DNA of 26,244 nt from Fidelibacterota bacterium (GCA_002701875.1 NZWI01000028.1:4785-31028), one strand, 5' to 3'; positions 16,436 through 25,703 are shown, counted from the stretch's first letter. A program made the numbers and translations. Notes: generated from the sequence alone by a model not told the origin.

Positions 16436-18157
16436 TTACCGCTTTCTACGTATTTCTAATACTTTATTAAACCCCTCATATATCATCCAAAATATCAACG
16501 TAATCAATATAAGGTTTAAAATAAATAAAGTTCCATTTACACCATAAAATTTCACGGCGTTTGTCAATAAAGCTGAAAGAGTAACCGCCATAATTACCAA
16601 CATTGGTATTAATAAAGGAAGAATTGGTTTCTTTTTTTGCCAATAATAGAGTGTCAAAACCATAAGAGTCAGAGCAGCTAACATTTGATTGCTTGCACCA
16701 AAAATTGGCCATAGTACCCAACCTGCTTGCCTTATAACACCAGATCCAGGATCTGTAATGTTCCAAAAAGCCATTAGTACTGCAGGAATAATTGCAATCA
16801 ATGTTGCAATATATCGATTTGACAAAATCTCAACTTCTGTTGCTTTTCCAAATTCATTCAAAATAAACCTTTGAATTCTTGTAGCCGTATCTAAAGTTGT
16901 TGCTGCAAATGAAATAACCAAAACAGCCATTAATGTATTTGCCAATGGTTCAGATAATCCAATAGATGTAAGTAATGCGCCTCCACCAAGGACAAATGCA
17001 CTAGCTTTATTACTACTTGCATGAGCCCAAGTATCATAATATACTGACCAATTTAAATCAGATACTGGCCCTACAGCGGGTAGATTAGTTTGCCCTACTA
17101 GAGAAATTCCTGCGACTGCAGTAATCATCGATACTAATGCTAATGTTCCTTCTCCAATCATTCCCCCATAGCCAATCATCCTTGAATCCGATAATTTTTC
17201 TAATTGTTTTGAAGAGGTTCCTGAAGCAACTAGGCCGTGAAAACCACTTATTGCACCACATGCAATAGTTACAAAAAGCAATGGAAATAAACTAGGCGTT
17301 CCAGGATCAGATAGAGAGCGAATCGCTGGAGCATCGACAGAAGGATGAGCAACAAAAATGCCTAAGAATAGTAAACCGAGTCCCACAAATAACTGATGAC
17401 TATTAATATAATCCCTAGGCTGCAGTAGAGTCCATACAGGAAGCAAACTTGCAATAGCCGAATAAATAAATAATAAAATAATCCAAAGATTCTTAGCATT
17501 TTGAATTGGCATTGTATCAGTAAAATCAACGGGTGAGGTAGTACCTACCCAAACAAAAAAATACAGAAGTCCAAGAGCAATCAACGATGGAATAAAACTA
17601 TCAATTTTCTTTTTATAAAGCAAAAAACCCATTGTAATAGCAATAATAATTTGAACGTTAATTGGAATTACTGAGGTTGGAACGCTTACGAAAAGGTCAG
17701 CTATTGCCATTGCAAATACTGCTAATACTAGCCACACTAATAAAATAACAAATATTAAAAACATTATCCTTGCACGATTGCTTATAGTTGAGGAAGCTAT
17801 ATCTGCGATACTACGACCCTTTTCTTTTACACTAGTAACCAAAGCTCCAAAATCATGAGCTGCCCCCATAAATACAGTTCCAATTAATATCCAAAGTAAA
17901 GCGGGTAACCAACCCCAATAGGCAGCGACACACGGTCCGATTATAGGTGCAGCACCCGCAATTGATGTAAAGTGATGACCAAACAATATATGTTTTTTTG
18001 TTGGGATATAATCAATACCATCTTCAAATGATGCTGAAGGCAAAACTGTTTGATCATCATTAAGATTATAGATTTGGTTGGCTAAATAACGGGAATAAAA
18101 TTTGTATCCCAGAAAAAAAACCGTAAATCCAATGAATACAAGAACAACAGAATTCAT
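16436..18157 (-). CDS. cstA: CstA-family carbon starvation / pyruvate or peptide transporter
   Basis: CstA-type proteins are many-helix inner-membrane transporters induced by carbon shortage and reported to take up pyruvate or peptides. This 573-residue member is shorter than E. coli CstA (about 700). It has the N-terminal family signature from KKHILFGHHFTSIAGAAP (54-71) through GPCVAAYWGWLPAL and FMGAAHDFGALV (97-108), then about 15 hydrophobic segments. Other conserved stretches are AIASLLPVWTLLQPRDYIN (235-253) and GFHGLVASGTSSKQL, which includes the conserved G-x-H. The start ATG shares one base with the dxs stop (TAATG). It ends 20 bases before the mutase start, an unusual neighbour pair; uptake of pyruvate feeding both dxs and central carbon is a possible but untested link. 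Confidence 0.92.
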   Translation of the reverse strand: MNSVVLVFIGFTVFFLGYKFYSRYLANQIYNLNDDQTVLPSASFEDGIDYIPTKKHILFGHHFTSIAGAAPIIGPCVAAYWGWLPALLWILIGTVFMGAAHDFGALVTSVKEKGRSIADIASSTISNRARIMFLIFVILLVWLVLAVFAMAIADLFVSVPTSVIPINVQIIIAITMGFLLYKKKIDSFIPSLIALGLLYFFVWVGTTSPVDFTDTMPIQNAKNLWIILLFIYSAIASLLPVWTLLQPRDYINSHQLFVGLGLLFLGIFVAHPSVDAPAIRSLSDPGTPSLFPLLFVTIACGAISGFHGLVASGTSSKQLEKLSDSRMIGYGGMIGEGTLALVSMITAVAGISLVGQTNLPAVGPVSDLNWSVYYDTWAHASSNKASAFVLGGGALLTSIGLSEPLANTLMAVLVISFAATTLDTATRIQRFILNEFGKATEVEILSNRYIATLIAIIPAVLMAFWNITDPGSGVIRQAGWVLWPIFGASNQMLAALTLMVLTLYYWQKKKPILPLLIPMLVIMAVTLSALLTNAVKFYGVNGTLFILNLILITLIFWMIYEGFNKVLEIRRKR

Positions 18158-20082
18158 TATGTATTTTCCAGATCTACAAGTTTGGCAGTTGAATCTTTAA
18201 TAGAAAATAAAGATTCAATCCCTTCTTGATTTACACCGTATTTATCTAAAAGTAATTGTCTTGGTCCATGCTCGACAAATTTATCTGGTAATGCGATAGT
18301 TTTAATATCCCCTTTAAAACCATTGCGAGATAGAAATGCTGCCACACTCTCACCAAAGCCTCCTGTAGAAACACCCTCTTCTATGGTAATAACTTTATTG
18401 AATCGTTCAATAACATTATTTAAATAATCTATATCCATAGGTTTGATAAATCTACAATTAACAACTTCACAATTAAATCCTTGATGCGTCAAATGTTCAG
18501 CAGCATTTAATGCATCATAACCCTGTGGGCCAACAGCAAGTATAACTGTATTTTCACCTTTCCTAAGTACTTCCCAACTTCCAATTGGAAGTAATTCAGC
18601 CTGTCCTAATTTATCAAACTCAATAGAAGAAGCTTTTGGATAGCGGATAGCAAAAGGCCCATCTTTATAGTCTAACCCCGTATATAACAAATTACGAAAT
18701 TCATTGCCATCTTTAGGTGCAGCGACTATCATATCTTGAATACATTTCAAATAAGCGATATCTAATGCCCCATGATGTGTTGGCCCATCTTCACCAGCTA
18801 TTCCGGCGCGATCCATACAAAAAACAACTGGTAAATGTTGAATTGCAGCATCATGAATAATATGATCAAAAGCTCTTTGCAAAAATGTTGAATAGATTGC
18901 AACAATTGGACGAATATTTTGTGTCGCTAAACCAGCAGCAAATGTCACAGCATGACCTTCGGCGATACCAACATCATAGTATCGCTCAGGAAATTCTTTG
19001 GCATAATTAACCAAGCCCGTACCCTCTCTCATAGCAGCAGTAATACAAACCGTATCATTGCGATTTTTTGCCACTTCGCATACAAGATAACCAAAAACAT
19101 CTTGAAATACAGGTACGCTATCAACTTTTTTTGTGGAAACTTTACCATTTGGCTTCACAGCATGATATTTAACAGCATCAGCTTGATATTCATCTGCATC
19201 CAAGTTAGCCATACCTTTTCCTTTTTTTGTTAGGACATGCAAAAGCATGGGTGATCTTACATCTTTGATTTTTTCAAAGGTATCAATCAAATCATTTAGG
19301 TTATGTCCATCAATAGGACCAATATATCGAAAACCAAGCTCTTCAAAAAGCATTCCAGGGACTAATAGTGATTTTAGGCTTTCTTCAATCCGATGTAGCA
19401 TTGTTCGTGCCTTACTTTTTCCAAATGGCAACTTACCTGAAAGATTCCAAATTTCTTCCCTTATATGATTATAAACTGGATTGGTAACAATTTTTGTCAA
19501 ATATGTATTTAATGCACCTACATTAGGACTAATTGACATTTTATTATCATTCAGAACAACGATCATTGGGGTTTTTAAAGCACCTGCATTATTCAGTGCC
19601 TCAAATGCTAGCCCACCGGTCATAGATCCGTCACCTATAACTGAAACAACACGAAAGTTTTTACCAGAGTGATTTCGCGATTGAGCGATGCCGGTAGCTG
19701 CTGAGATAGAAGTTGAAGCGTGCCCTGCTCCAAATACATCATAATCACTTTCAGAACGTTTTAAAAATCCACTTAGCCCCCCAAATTGTCTTATTGTTGA
19801 AAATTCATCAAAGCGTCCTGTTAATATTTTGTGCGCATAACCTTGATGCCCAACATCCCAAACAATTTTATCTGAAGGGGTCTTAAAAACTTTATGTAAA
19901 GCAACCGTGAGTTCAACTACTCCCAATGTTGGAGCAAGATGGCCACCTATCTGACTAATAGTCTCAATAGTATACTGACGTAGCTCATCTACCAACTGTT
20001 GCAACTGTTCCCTTGAAAAATTTCTAATATCAGCTGGTGATTTAATTTTTGACAATAACTTAAGCCGCATGCGATTTCTCAT
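18157..20082 (-). CDS. dxs: 1-deoxy-D-xylulose-5-phosphate synthase
   Basis: DXS condenses pyruvate and glyceraldehyde-3-phosphate into DXP with thiamine diphosphate, the first step of the MEP isoprenoid pathway. The 641 residues are normal. ThDP-binding features are GGHLAPTLG (47-55), WDVGHQGYAHKILTGR (75-90), GDGSMTGG (150-157) and NDNKMSIS (178-185). The transketolase pyrimidine and C-terminal domains follow, with GIAEGHAVTFAAG and EDGPTHHGALD. The start is uncertain: ATG at 20082, ATG at 20070, or TTG at 20055. The two ATGs would overlap pdxT by 23 or 11 bases, and none has a strong ribosome binding site. ispH, the last MEP step, is only three genes upstream. Confidence 0.96.
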   Translation of the reverse strand: MRNRMRLKLLSKIKSPADIRNFSREQLQQLVDELRQYTIETISQIGGHLAPTLGVVELTVALHKVFKTPSDKIVWDVGHQGYAHKILTGRFDEFSTIRQFGGLSGFLKRSESDYDVFGAGHASTSISAATGIAQSRNHSGKNFRVVSVIGDGSMTGGLAFEALNNAGALKTPMIVVLNDNKMSISPNVGALNTYLTKIVTNPVYNHIREEIWNLSGKLPFGKSKARTMLHRIEESLKSLLVPGMLFEELGFRYIGPIDGHNLNDLIDTFEKIKDVRSPMLLHVLTKKGKGMANLDADEYQADAVKYHAVKPNGKVSTKKVDSVPVFQDVFGYLVCEVAKNRNDTVCITAAMREGTGLVNYAKEFPERYYDVGIAEGHAVTFAAGLATQNIRPIVAIYSTFLQRAFDHIIHDAAIQHLPVVFCMDRAGIAGEDGPTHHGALDIAYLKCIQDMIVAAPKDGNEFRNLLYTGLDYKDGPFAIRYPKASSIEFDKLGQAELLPIGSWEVLRKGENTVILAVGPQGYDALNAAEHLTHQGFNCEVVNCRFIKPMDIDYLNNVIERFNKVITIEEGVSTGGFGESVAAFLSRNGFKGDIKTIALPDKFVEHGPRQLLLDKYGVNQEGIESLFSIKDSTAKLVDLENT

Positions 20083-20644
20083 TAAACTGTTTTACAAAAG
20101 TATATTCGTGGAATAGAGTGATCCCATCTAACTCAGGATGAAACGCTAATCCCACATGAATTCCCTGCTTAATAGCAACTGGTTCATTATTGTAACTAGA
20201 AATTATTTCAATGTCTCTGCCCATACGATTTATCTTAGGTGCTCTAATAAAGGTTGCAGATATATTTTCAACTTTTCCACTAATTGAAACAGATAATTCA
20301 TCTCTAAATGAATTTACTTGTCGCCCATACGCATTTCGATCCACTTCAATATCTAGAATATTTAATGATTTCACTCTAGTGTCATTTACAGATCTTGACA
20401 TCATAATTAATCCGGCACATGTTCCAAGAATTGGATTTTTATTAGAAAATGTAATAATATTGTTATGCAGGTCATTGCGTTCAATTAAATCAGTCATTGT
20501 TGTTGATTCCCCTCCAGGAATTATGAGACCATTAATCTCATTCAATTGGTGAGGATAGCGAATCTCACACGAAGATATTTTTAATTTCTCTAATATCTCG
20601 AGGTGCTTTGAATAATCTCCTTGAAGTGCGAGGACACCAATCAT
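20060..20644 (-). CDS. pdxT: Pyridoxal 5'-phosphate synthase glutaminase subunit PdxT
   Basis: PdxT hydrolyses glutamine and channels the ammonia to PdxS for PLP synthesis. The 194-residue class I amidotransferase has the starting motif GVLALQGDYSKH (3-14), the oxyanion strand IIPGGESTTM (41-50), the nucleophile Cys76 in LGTCAGLI, and the rest of the triad His169 and Glu171 in AFHPEL. The start ATG at 20644 is 16 bases after the pdxS stop. The gene end overlaps the likely dxs start. Pairing with pdxS shows the DXP-independent PLP route, so the neighbouring dxs is needed for isoprenoids (and thiamine), not for PLP. Confidence 0.97.
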   Translation of the reverse strand: MIGVLALQGDYSKHLEILEKLKISSCEIRYPHQLNEINGLIIPGGESTTMTDLIERNDLHNNIITFSNKNPILGTCAGLIMMSRSVNDTRVKSLNILDIEVDRNAYGRQVNSFRDELSVSISGKVENISATFIRAPKINRMGRDIEIISSYNNEPVAIKQGIHVGLAFHPELDGITLFHEYTFVKQFNEKSHAA

Positions 20645-20660
20645 ACGTAATTTCTATTAA

Positions 20661-21545
20661 CTACCATCCTCTTTCTTGCAAGCGTTCACCTTCAGGGATT
20701 TCTGACATATCCAAGCCTTTCATCGCTGATTTTAAACCAGTAGAAATCTCTACTAATTTTGCCGCATCTTTATAATATGCAACAGAATCAACAATCGCTT
20801 TTGCGCGGGGAGCTGGATCTTCACTGGCAAAAATACCAGACCCTACAAATACAGTTTCTGCGCCCAACTGCATCATTAAAGATGCATCTGCAGGGGTTGC
20901 AATGCCACCTGCTGCAAAATTTGGCACCGGAAGCTTCCCTAATTTTGCTACTTGTTCTACTAGCGTAAATGGAGCTCCCATATCTTTTGCCACAGCCATT
21001 AGTTCATCTTGGTTCATAACGGTTAATTTTTTTATATCACTCTGAACTTGACGCATATGCCGTACTGCTTCAACAATATTCCCACTGCCAGCTTCCCCTT
21101 TGGTTCGTATCATCGCTGCGCCTTCACCAACACGCCTTAGTGCTTCACCCAAGTTTCTACATCCACATACGAATGGTACTTTAAAATCATGTTTCCAAAT
21201 ATGGTTATGTTCATCCGCAGGAGTTAAGACTTCGCTCTCATCAACAAAATCAACTTCTAATGCTTCAAGTATTTGAGCTTCTGCAAAATGACCAATCCTT
21301 ACCTTTGCCATTACTGGAATTGATACTGAGCTTTGAATATCTTTAATCATTTGTGGATCGCTTGCTCGCGAAATCCCACCGTGCTTTCTTATTTCAGAAG
21401 GTATTCGTTCTAAAGCCATGACAGCAACTGCTCCCGCATCTTCAGAAATTTTTGCTTGATCCGCATTCATGACATCCATTATCACCCCGCCTTTTAGCAT
21501 TTCAGCTAATCCAACTTTAACTTCAAATGAACCTTTTTTAGCCAT
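20661..21545 (-). CDS. pdxS: Pyridoxal 5'-phosphate synthase subunit PdxS
   Basis: PdxS is the lyase subunit, a (beta/alpha)8 barrel in dodecamers that builds PLP from ribose-5-phosphate, glyceraldehyde-3-phosphate and ammonia from PdxT. The 294 residues are highly conserved: [22 protein letters not shown] N-terminus with Asp24, the Schiff-base Lys81 in [15 protein letters not shown], Lys149 in [12 protein letters not shown], and the phosphate-binding [19 protein letters not shown]. Residue numbers match those of characterised proteins. A strong ribosome binding site AAGGAG (21558-21553) lies seven bases before the ATG, which itself is inside the last eight bases of ispH. Confidence 0.97.
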   Translation of the reverse strand: MAKKGSFEVKVGLAEMLKGGVIMDVMNADQAKISEDAGAVAVMALERIPSEIRKHGGISRASDPQMIKDIQSSVSIPVMAKVRIGHFAEAQILEALEVDFVDESEVLTPADEHNHIWKHDFKVPFVCGCRNLGEALRRVGEGAAMIRTKGEAGSGNIVEAVRHMRQVQSDIKKLTVMNQDELMAVAKDMGAPFTLVEQVAKLGKLPVPNFAAGGIATPADASLMMQLGAETVFVGSGIFASEDPAPRAKAIVDSVAYYKDAAKLVEISTGLKSAMKGLDMSEIPEGERLQERGW

Positions 21546-22398
21546 AAATCATCTCCTTAGAATTTTTATTTATTCTTTTGAGCTTTTTTAAGACATCATT
21601 AATAATATTGTCAGGTGTACTGGCGCCCGCCGATAGGCCGACTGTCTTAGCACCATCAAACCATTTTGGCTCAAGCTCATCAGCGCAAGTAACCTGAAAA
21701 GATTTATTATTTATTTCTTGAGCTAATAACGTTAATCGTTTTGAATTCGCACTTTTAAATGAACCAATTACAATCATTACATCGCATTGCTTGGCCAACT
21801 CTTTAATTTGGTTCTGGTTTCTCTTAGTAGGAAAGCAAATTGTATTTACAAAGTTTAAATCGTACACTTTTGTCATAAGGATATTTACAATTGCTTGAAC
21901 GTTTTCAATAGTTTGAGTTGATTGAGTGACTACTCCAGCACGTTTCATTTTTCTTAATTTAGTTGCTTCATTGGTATTTGAAATAACTATTGCATCACTT
22001 ACTTGGCTAGCTATACCTACGACTTCATCATGATTATGATCTCCAATAATTATTATTTTTCTTCCTTCATTAGATAATTTTTTAACCTCATCATGAATTT
22101 CTTTAACTAATGGGCAGGTAGCATCAATAATATTTACAGTTTTTGTCTCTACGTCCTCCCAAGTTTCTTCAGGAGTTCCATGGGCTCTAAACAATATTGG
22201 TTTTCCATCAGGGACCTCATCTAAACTGCCAACTACTTTAGCTCCAGCTTGATTTAAATCATTTATAACGTTTTCATTATGTACAATATCTCCAAGCATA
22301 TATATCTCTCCATACTTTTCAGCACTTTCATATGCTAAATTAACAGCATCACGTACGCCAAAACAGTAACCAGCATCCTTTGCTAAAAAAATCTTCAT
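21538..22398 (-). CDS. ispH: 4-hydroxy-3-methylbut-2-enyl diphosphate reductase
   Basis: IspH is the [4Fe-4S] enzyme of the last MEP step, making IPP and DMAPP from HMBPP. The 286 residues hold the three cluster cysteines: Cys12 in AGYCFGV, Cys95 in DATCPLV and Cys188 in NTICFPT. The active-site region [10 protein letters not shown] (119-128) includes the catalytic Glu125, and RAHGTPEE (71-78) binds diphosphate. The loop at 185-195 reads [11 protein letters not shown] where many homologues have 'TICxATxxRQ', a mild variation. It overlaps nrnA upstream by four bases (ATGA) and pdxS downstream by eight. Confidence 0.95.
   Translation of the reverse strand: MKIFLAKDAGYCFGVRDAVNLAYESAEKYGEIYMLGDIVHNENVINDLNQAGAKVVGSLDEVPDGKPILFRAHGTPEETWEDVETKTVNIIDATCPLVKEIHDEVKKLSNEGRKIIIIGDHNHDEVVGIASQVSDAIVISNTNEATKLRKMKRAGVVTQSTQTIENVQAIVNILMTKVYDLNFVNTICFPTKRNQNQIKELAKQCDVMIVIGSFKSANSKRLTLLAQEINNKSFQVTCADELEPKWFDGAKTVGLSAGASTPDNIINDVLKKLKRINKNSKEMIYG
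21553..21558 (-). promoter_or_regulatory. Strong ribosome binding site of pdxS
   Basis: The minus strand reads AAGGAG followed by seven bases and the pdxS ATG, with this site lying in the coding end of ispH. It is one of the few textbook Shine-Dalgarno sites in this window; many other starts here (prfB, nqrM, the adenosyltransferase gene) have none. It shows that the organism's ribosomes use ordinary Shine-Dalgarno pairing, which also supports the prfB frameshift mechanism. Confidence 0.75.
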
Positions 22399-23399
22399 TT
22401 CATTAGTCCATTTTGAGAAATAATTGATGATTTTGTCTTTTCCAAAACTTCTGAAACAATTTCAGAGAGCTCTTTTTTTGCTAAAGCTCCAGAAGCAAAT
22501 TTATGTCCTCCCCCATCAAAAAATTTGGCAATATCATTAATCACATATTTACCTTTTGATCGAAAATTAATTCGTGTTGTTTTTGAATTAAGTTCAAAAA
22601 ACATTATTGCAACTTCAACCCCTCTTATGGATCGAACAAAATCAGTAAATCCATCTACATCTTTTTTCGTCGCACCAACTTTGGACATCATTTCTTGGCT
22701 AATTGAAAACCATGCTAATTCACCGTCCAAATCATAGCCCAAATTATTTAAAATTTCACCAAGTAGTGCAACTTGAGCTGGAGATCGGTTTTCATATACA
22801 GTTTGATAAATTTTAGATGTATTTACACCTAGATCTATAGATTCAATTGCGATTTGATGACATTTCTGATTTGTATTACTATAACAGAATGAACCTGTAT
22901 CAGTCATTACAGCTGTATAGATTCCCTCAGCCATAAATTTGGTTAACTTAACATTATTTGATTTTAAAAAATCATACACCATTTCACCAGTTGCAGCGGC
23001 ATCTACATTAATGAAGTTATCTGTGAATCTACCATCACTAAGGTCAGGATGGTGATCAATATTAACTACATGTTTTCTATTATTTGTAAGTACTTCACCT
23101 ATGTCTCTTAAACGCCGAAAATCACCTACATCAAAAATTAATGCCAAATCAATTTTTGATATCCAAGTATCATGATTTTGTGGATCATAGGTTTCAATTA
23201 CATTATCATTATTAAAAAACATATACTCTGAAGGCAATTCAGAAATATGAACAATTCGACAATCTTTCTTCAGGTTATTTAAATAATGATACATAGCATA
23301 AGCACTACCCAATCCATCTCCATCAGGATTCTCATGCGTAGAAAGCAAAATTCTTTCTGAAGATTTAATTTGTTTATATAGTGGTTTCCAATCCAACAT
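22395..23399 (-). CDS. nrnA: DHH-family phosphoesterase, NrnA-like nanoRNase/pAp phosphatase
   Basis: NrnA-type enzymes degrade 2-5-mer RNA and dephosphorylate pAp; some members act on cyclic-di-AMP linear products (pApA). The 334 residues have the DHH domain with STHENPDGDGLGSAYA (20-35), IFDVGDFRRL (88-97) and the namesake DHH in NIDHHPD (113-119). The DHHA1 domain ends in GGGHKFASG (296-304). No CBS or membrane domains are present, separating it from GdpP. Because cdaA is in the same window, a role in clearing c-di-AMP breakdown products is possible. The start is ATG at 23399, 66 bases after the adenosyltransferase gene; that gap holds no clear motif. Confidence 0.9.
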   Translation of the reverse strand: MLDWKPLYKQIKSSERILLSTHENPDGDGLGSAYAMYHYLNNLKKDCRIVHISELPSEYMFFNNDNVIETYDPQNHDTWISKIDLALIFDVGDFRRLRDIGEVLTNNRKHVVNIDHHPDLSDGRFTDNFINVDAAATGEMVYDFLKSNNVKLTKFMAEGIYTAVMTDTGSFCYSNTNQKCHQIAIESIDLGVNTSKIYQTVYENRSPAQVALLGEILNNLGYDLDGELAWFSISQEMMSKVGATKKDVDGFTDFVRSIRGVEVAIMFFELNSKTTRINFRSKGKYVINDIAKFFDGGGHKFASGALAKKELSEIVSEVLEKTKSSIISQNGLMK

Positions 23400-23465
23400 T
23401 ATCTTAATCTAGTGCGACAAAGAATTTAGGATATTTTTAGAGAATAAAACTAAATATAGAAAGGA

Positions 23466-24014
23466 TTATTTATTTCGATTCCAAAGGATTTCATCCTCAC
23501 CATCTTCCAAAGAATAGTATCTAGATAACACAAAAAAATAATCACTCAATCGATTTAAATAGAGTAACCAATATCTAATTTTTAAACCTTCTTCCATTAC
23601 CTCTACACAATACCTTTCTACCCGTCTACAAACAGCTCTCAAAACATGGATTCTTGAACAAAACTCATCACCTCCTGGCAAAATAAACTCCTCTAGAGGA
23701 GGAAGCTGTTCATTGAGTTTAGCAATACGATCTTCTAAAAAAGAAATTCTATCTTTAGTCAATAAATTAATTTCAGTTTTAGGCATGGAAACTTCACCAC
23801 CTATATTAAAAAGATCTTGCTGAATGGACTGAAGTTCAACGATTATCGTATCTTTATTACAAGATGCAATAGCTCGTCCCAAATATGAATTTAATTCATC
23901 AATTTCACCTAAAAGCCGAATAAGAGGGTGAGATTTAGATACGCGAGAGCCATCCCCTAACCCTGTTTCACCTTTATCGCCGGTTTTAGTTGTTACTTTT
24001 GAAATTCTTCCCAT
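23466..24014 (-). CDS. PduO-type corrinoid adenosyltransferase
   Basis: This enzyme transfers the adenosyl group of ATP to cob(I)alamin, producing coenzyme B12 for mutases. The 182-residue protein belongs to the PduO/MMAB family: N-terminal KVTTKTGDKGETGLGDGSRV (6-25, split here by the ATP-binding Gly loop), KSHPLIRLLGEIDELNSYLG (27-46), the ATP-contacting Arg-rich helix LRAVCRRVER (125-134) and C-terminal LNRLSDYFFVLSR (153-165). It is three bases downstream of the antiporter gene. Its natural partner is the methylmalonyl-CoA mutase large subunit in this same run of genes. The start ATG lacks a recognisable ribosome binding site. Confidence 0.94.
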   Translation of the reverse strand: MGRISKVTTKTGDKGETGLGDGSRVSKSHPLIRLLGEIDELNSYLGRAIASCNKDTIIVELQSIQQDLFNIGGEVSMPKTEINLLTKDRISFLEDRIAKLNEQLPPLEEFILPGGDEFCSRIHVLRAVCRRVERYCVEVMEEGLKIRYWLLYLNRLSDYFFVLSRYYSLEDGEDEILWNRNK

Positions 24015-24017
24015 AAA

Positions 24018-25415
24018 CTAAAAGAAAAGAAAAGTTACTACTATAAATAATGGAAAAAGAATCGGCAAAGACCATTTAAATAGATATCCAAAAAAAGATG
24101 GCATCTCTATGCCTGATGATTCTGAAATAGATTTAACCATAAAATTTGGTGCATTTCCTATATATGTATTTGCACCCATAAAAACTGCCCCTGCGGATAT
24201 TGCTAAAAGAGTTTGAGATAGATCACCCATTAATTGAATGGGGTCTCCACCAGCAGTATTAAAGAAAACTAAATATGTAGGTGCATTATCTAAAAAACTT
24301 GACAATATACCTGTAGCCCAAAAATACATGTAATTGATTGGCCCTGATTCATTGGAAACAGAATTAATCACAGCACCTAGAGCTCCAGAAGTTCCTGCCT
24401 TCAAAATAGCTATAGCCGGTATAATGGTTACAAAAATACCAGCGAATAATTTTGCTACCTCAACGATTGGAAACCAAGTGTACTCATTCGCTTCCCTGAT
24501 TTTTGAAGAAGTAAGTTTCCAACTAGCCATTGTAAGAGATAATAATAGGATATCACGAATAACATTTTGTAATTCAACATGAACATGGAAAACTTCAAAT
24601 TCAATATGTGGTTTCCAAAATCCACTTAATAAGACTGAAGCAATTACACCTAAGAGCAATAATAGATTAAATGAACCTTCAATGCCAATCTTAATGTCAT
24701 TTTTTTCTATTTTAATATTTTCCTTTTTAAATAAATAAGAATCAAAAACAAAAAATATGATCAACAGTGCAACTGCCATAAATAACATGGGTACCATCAT
24801 TGCAGATGTAGTCCAAAAGAAGTTCACACCTTTCAAAAAACCTAAAAATAGAGGTGGATCACCTAAGGGAGTTAGAGAACCACCAATATTAGCAACAAGA
24901 AAAATAAAGAAAACAATCACATGAACTTTATTGGCTCGATTTTTATTTGCTCGGATTAGTGGCCTGATAAGCAACATAGCTGCTCCAGTTGTACCCATCC
25001 AACTTGCAAGTATTGTTCCAATAAGAATAATACCTGTGTTAACAATAGGTGTTCCAACAAGTGCCCCCGTAAGTTGAACTCCGCCAGAAATAGTAAATAA
25101 TGCTAACAATAATATGATAAATGGCAAATACTCTAACAATCCAACATGTAGTAATTCATAGAGTGTTATAGTAAATCCTACTTTCAATAGGAAAGGAATA
25201 ATAAATAATATTGCCCAAAATGTAGAAATTTTCCCAAAATTATGATGCCAAAAATCTGGTGCAACTAGCGGAAAAACTGCGATGGATAAAAGTATACCCG
25301 CGAAAGGGAAAACCCAAAATATTGATAGATCAGCTCCATTAAGGTGAGGAGCGCTTCCTTCAGCTCCAAAGACAAATCCTGAGAGTAGAAATAGTAAGAG
25401 AATTATTTTCTTCAT
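24018..25415 (-). CDS. Na+/H+ antiporter-like membrane protein (CitMHS/NhaD-type superfamily)
   Basis: A polytopic ion transporter of about 465 residues with around twelve to thirteen hydrophobic helices. The chosen ATG (25415) opens a signal-like KKIILLLFLLSGFVFGA; an in-frame ATG at 25430 adds five residues. Family-like features are the twin polar loops ISGGVQLTG, GTTGAAMLLIRPLIRANKN, ANIGGSLTPLGDPPLFLG in the first half, and FLDNAPTYLVFFN and GANTYIGNAPNFMVK in the second: the pseudo-symmetrical Asn/Asp-Pro re-entrant motifs of the ArsB/NhaD/citrate transporter superfamily. Sodium/proton exchange is the usual annotation of this subgroup, but the ion is not proven by the sequence. Sodium exchange would suit the nearby Na+-NQR maturation genes. 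Confidence 0.83.
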   Translation of the reverse strand: MKKIILLLFLLSGFVFGAEGSAPHLNGADLSIFWVFPFAGILLSIAVFPLVAPDFWHHNFGKISTFWAILFIIPFLLKVGFTITLYELLHVGLLEYLPFIILLLALFTISGGVQLTGALVGTPIVNTGIILIGTILASWMGTTGAAMLLIRPLIRANKNRANKVHVIVFFIFLVANIGGSLTPLGDPPLFLGFLKGVNFFWTTSAMMVPMLFMAVALLIIFFVFDSYLFKKENIKIEKNDIKIGIEGSFNLLLLLGVIASVLLSGFWKPHIEFEVFHVHVELQNVIRDILLLSLTMASWKLTSSKIREANEYTWFPIVEVAKLFAGIFVTIIPAIAILKAGTSGALGAVINSVSNESGPINYMYFWATGILSSFLDNAPTYLVFFNTAGGDPIQLMGDLSQTLLAISAGAVFMGANTYIGNAPNFMVKSISESSGIEMPSFFGYLFKWSLPILFPLFIVVTFLFF

Positions 25416-25430
25416 ATTATTAATTATCAT

Positions 25431-25532
25431 AGTTTTATTATTCCATTTCTTATATCAAAATTAATTGGTTCTATATAATCATCCTAATTTTTGATAACAG
25501 TTTACTATATTTATTTTATTGTAATTTTATTA
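25431..25532. promoter_or_regulatory. Divergent intergenic region between antiporter gene and nqrM
   Basis: This is the only head-to-head junction in the window, so promoters for both directions are expected here. The plus strand has a perfect TATAAT at 25474-25479, about 54 bases before the nqrM ATG, but I see no convincing -35 box at 17-18 bases upstream. A TTGATA at 25491 lacks a matching -10. For the minus strand only AT-rich, promoter-like sequence is seen. The region is too AT-rich for motif matches to carry much weight. Confidence 0.35.
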
Positions 25533-25703
25533 ATGCAATTATTCCTAGCAATCTTAGTCATCGGCATTGCAATTCTTGGAATGTCTATTGGTGTTCTTTT
25601 TAATCGAAAACCTCTACAGGGGTCATGTGGTGGCGTGATAAGTGATTGCATTTGTCTCAAGGGTGGTACCTGTGATGATCCTTCACAAAAACCACAGCTA
25701 TAA
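25533..25703 (+). CDS. nqrM: NqrM-like Na+-NQR maturation protein
   Basis: NqrM (DUF539 family) is a small membrane protein needed to assemble the Na+-translocating NADH:quinone reductase, probably by delivering iron to the cysteine site between NqrD and NqrE. The 56-residue protein starts at the ATG 25533 (an upstream TTG at 25491 gives a longer but less likely form). One helix (about 2-22) ends in GMSIGVLFNRKPLQGSCGG, matching NqrM 'GMAIGVIFGRKPIKGSCGG'. Cysteines follow at 32, 39, 41 and 47, with CDDP (47-50) as in characterised NqrM. It is the only plus-strand gene and converges on apbE, with both stop codons inside a six-base overlap (25698-25703). No nqrA-F genes are seen in the window. 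Confidence 0.9.
   Translation: MQLFLAILVIGIAILGMSIGVLFNRKPLQGSCGGVISDCICLKGGTCDDPSQKPQL

Noticed and set aside
23400..23465. Possible cobalamin-related or other regulatory element between the adenosyltransferase gene and nrnA
   Set aside because: Short, AT-rich, no stem-loop or conserved box seen.
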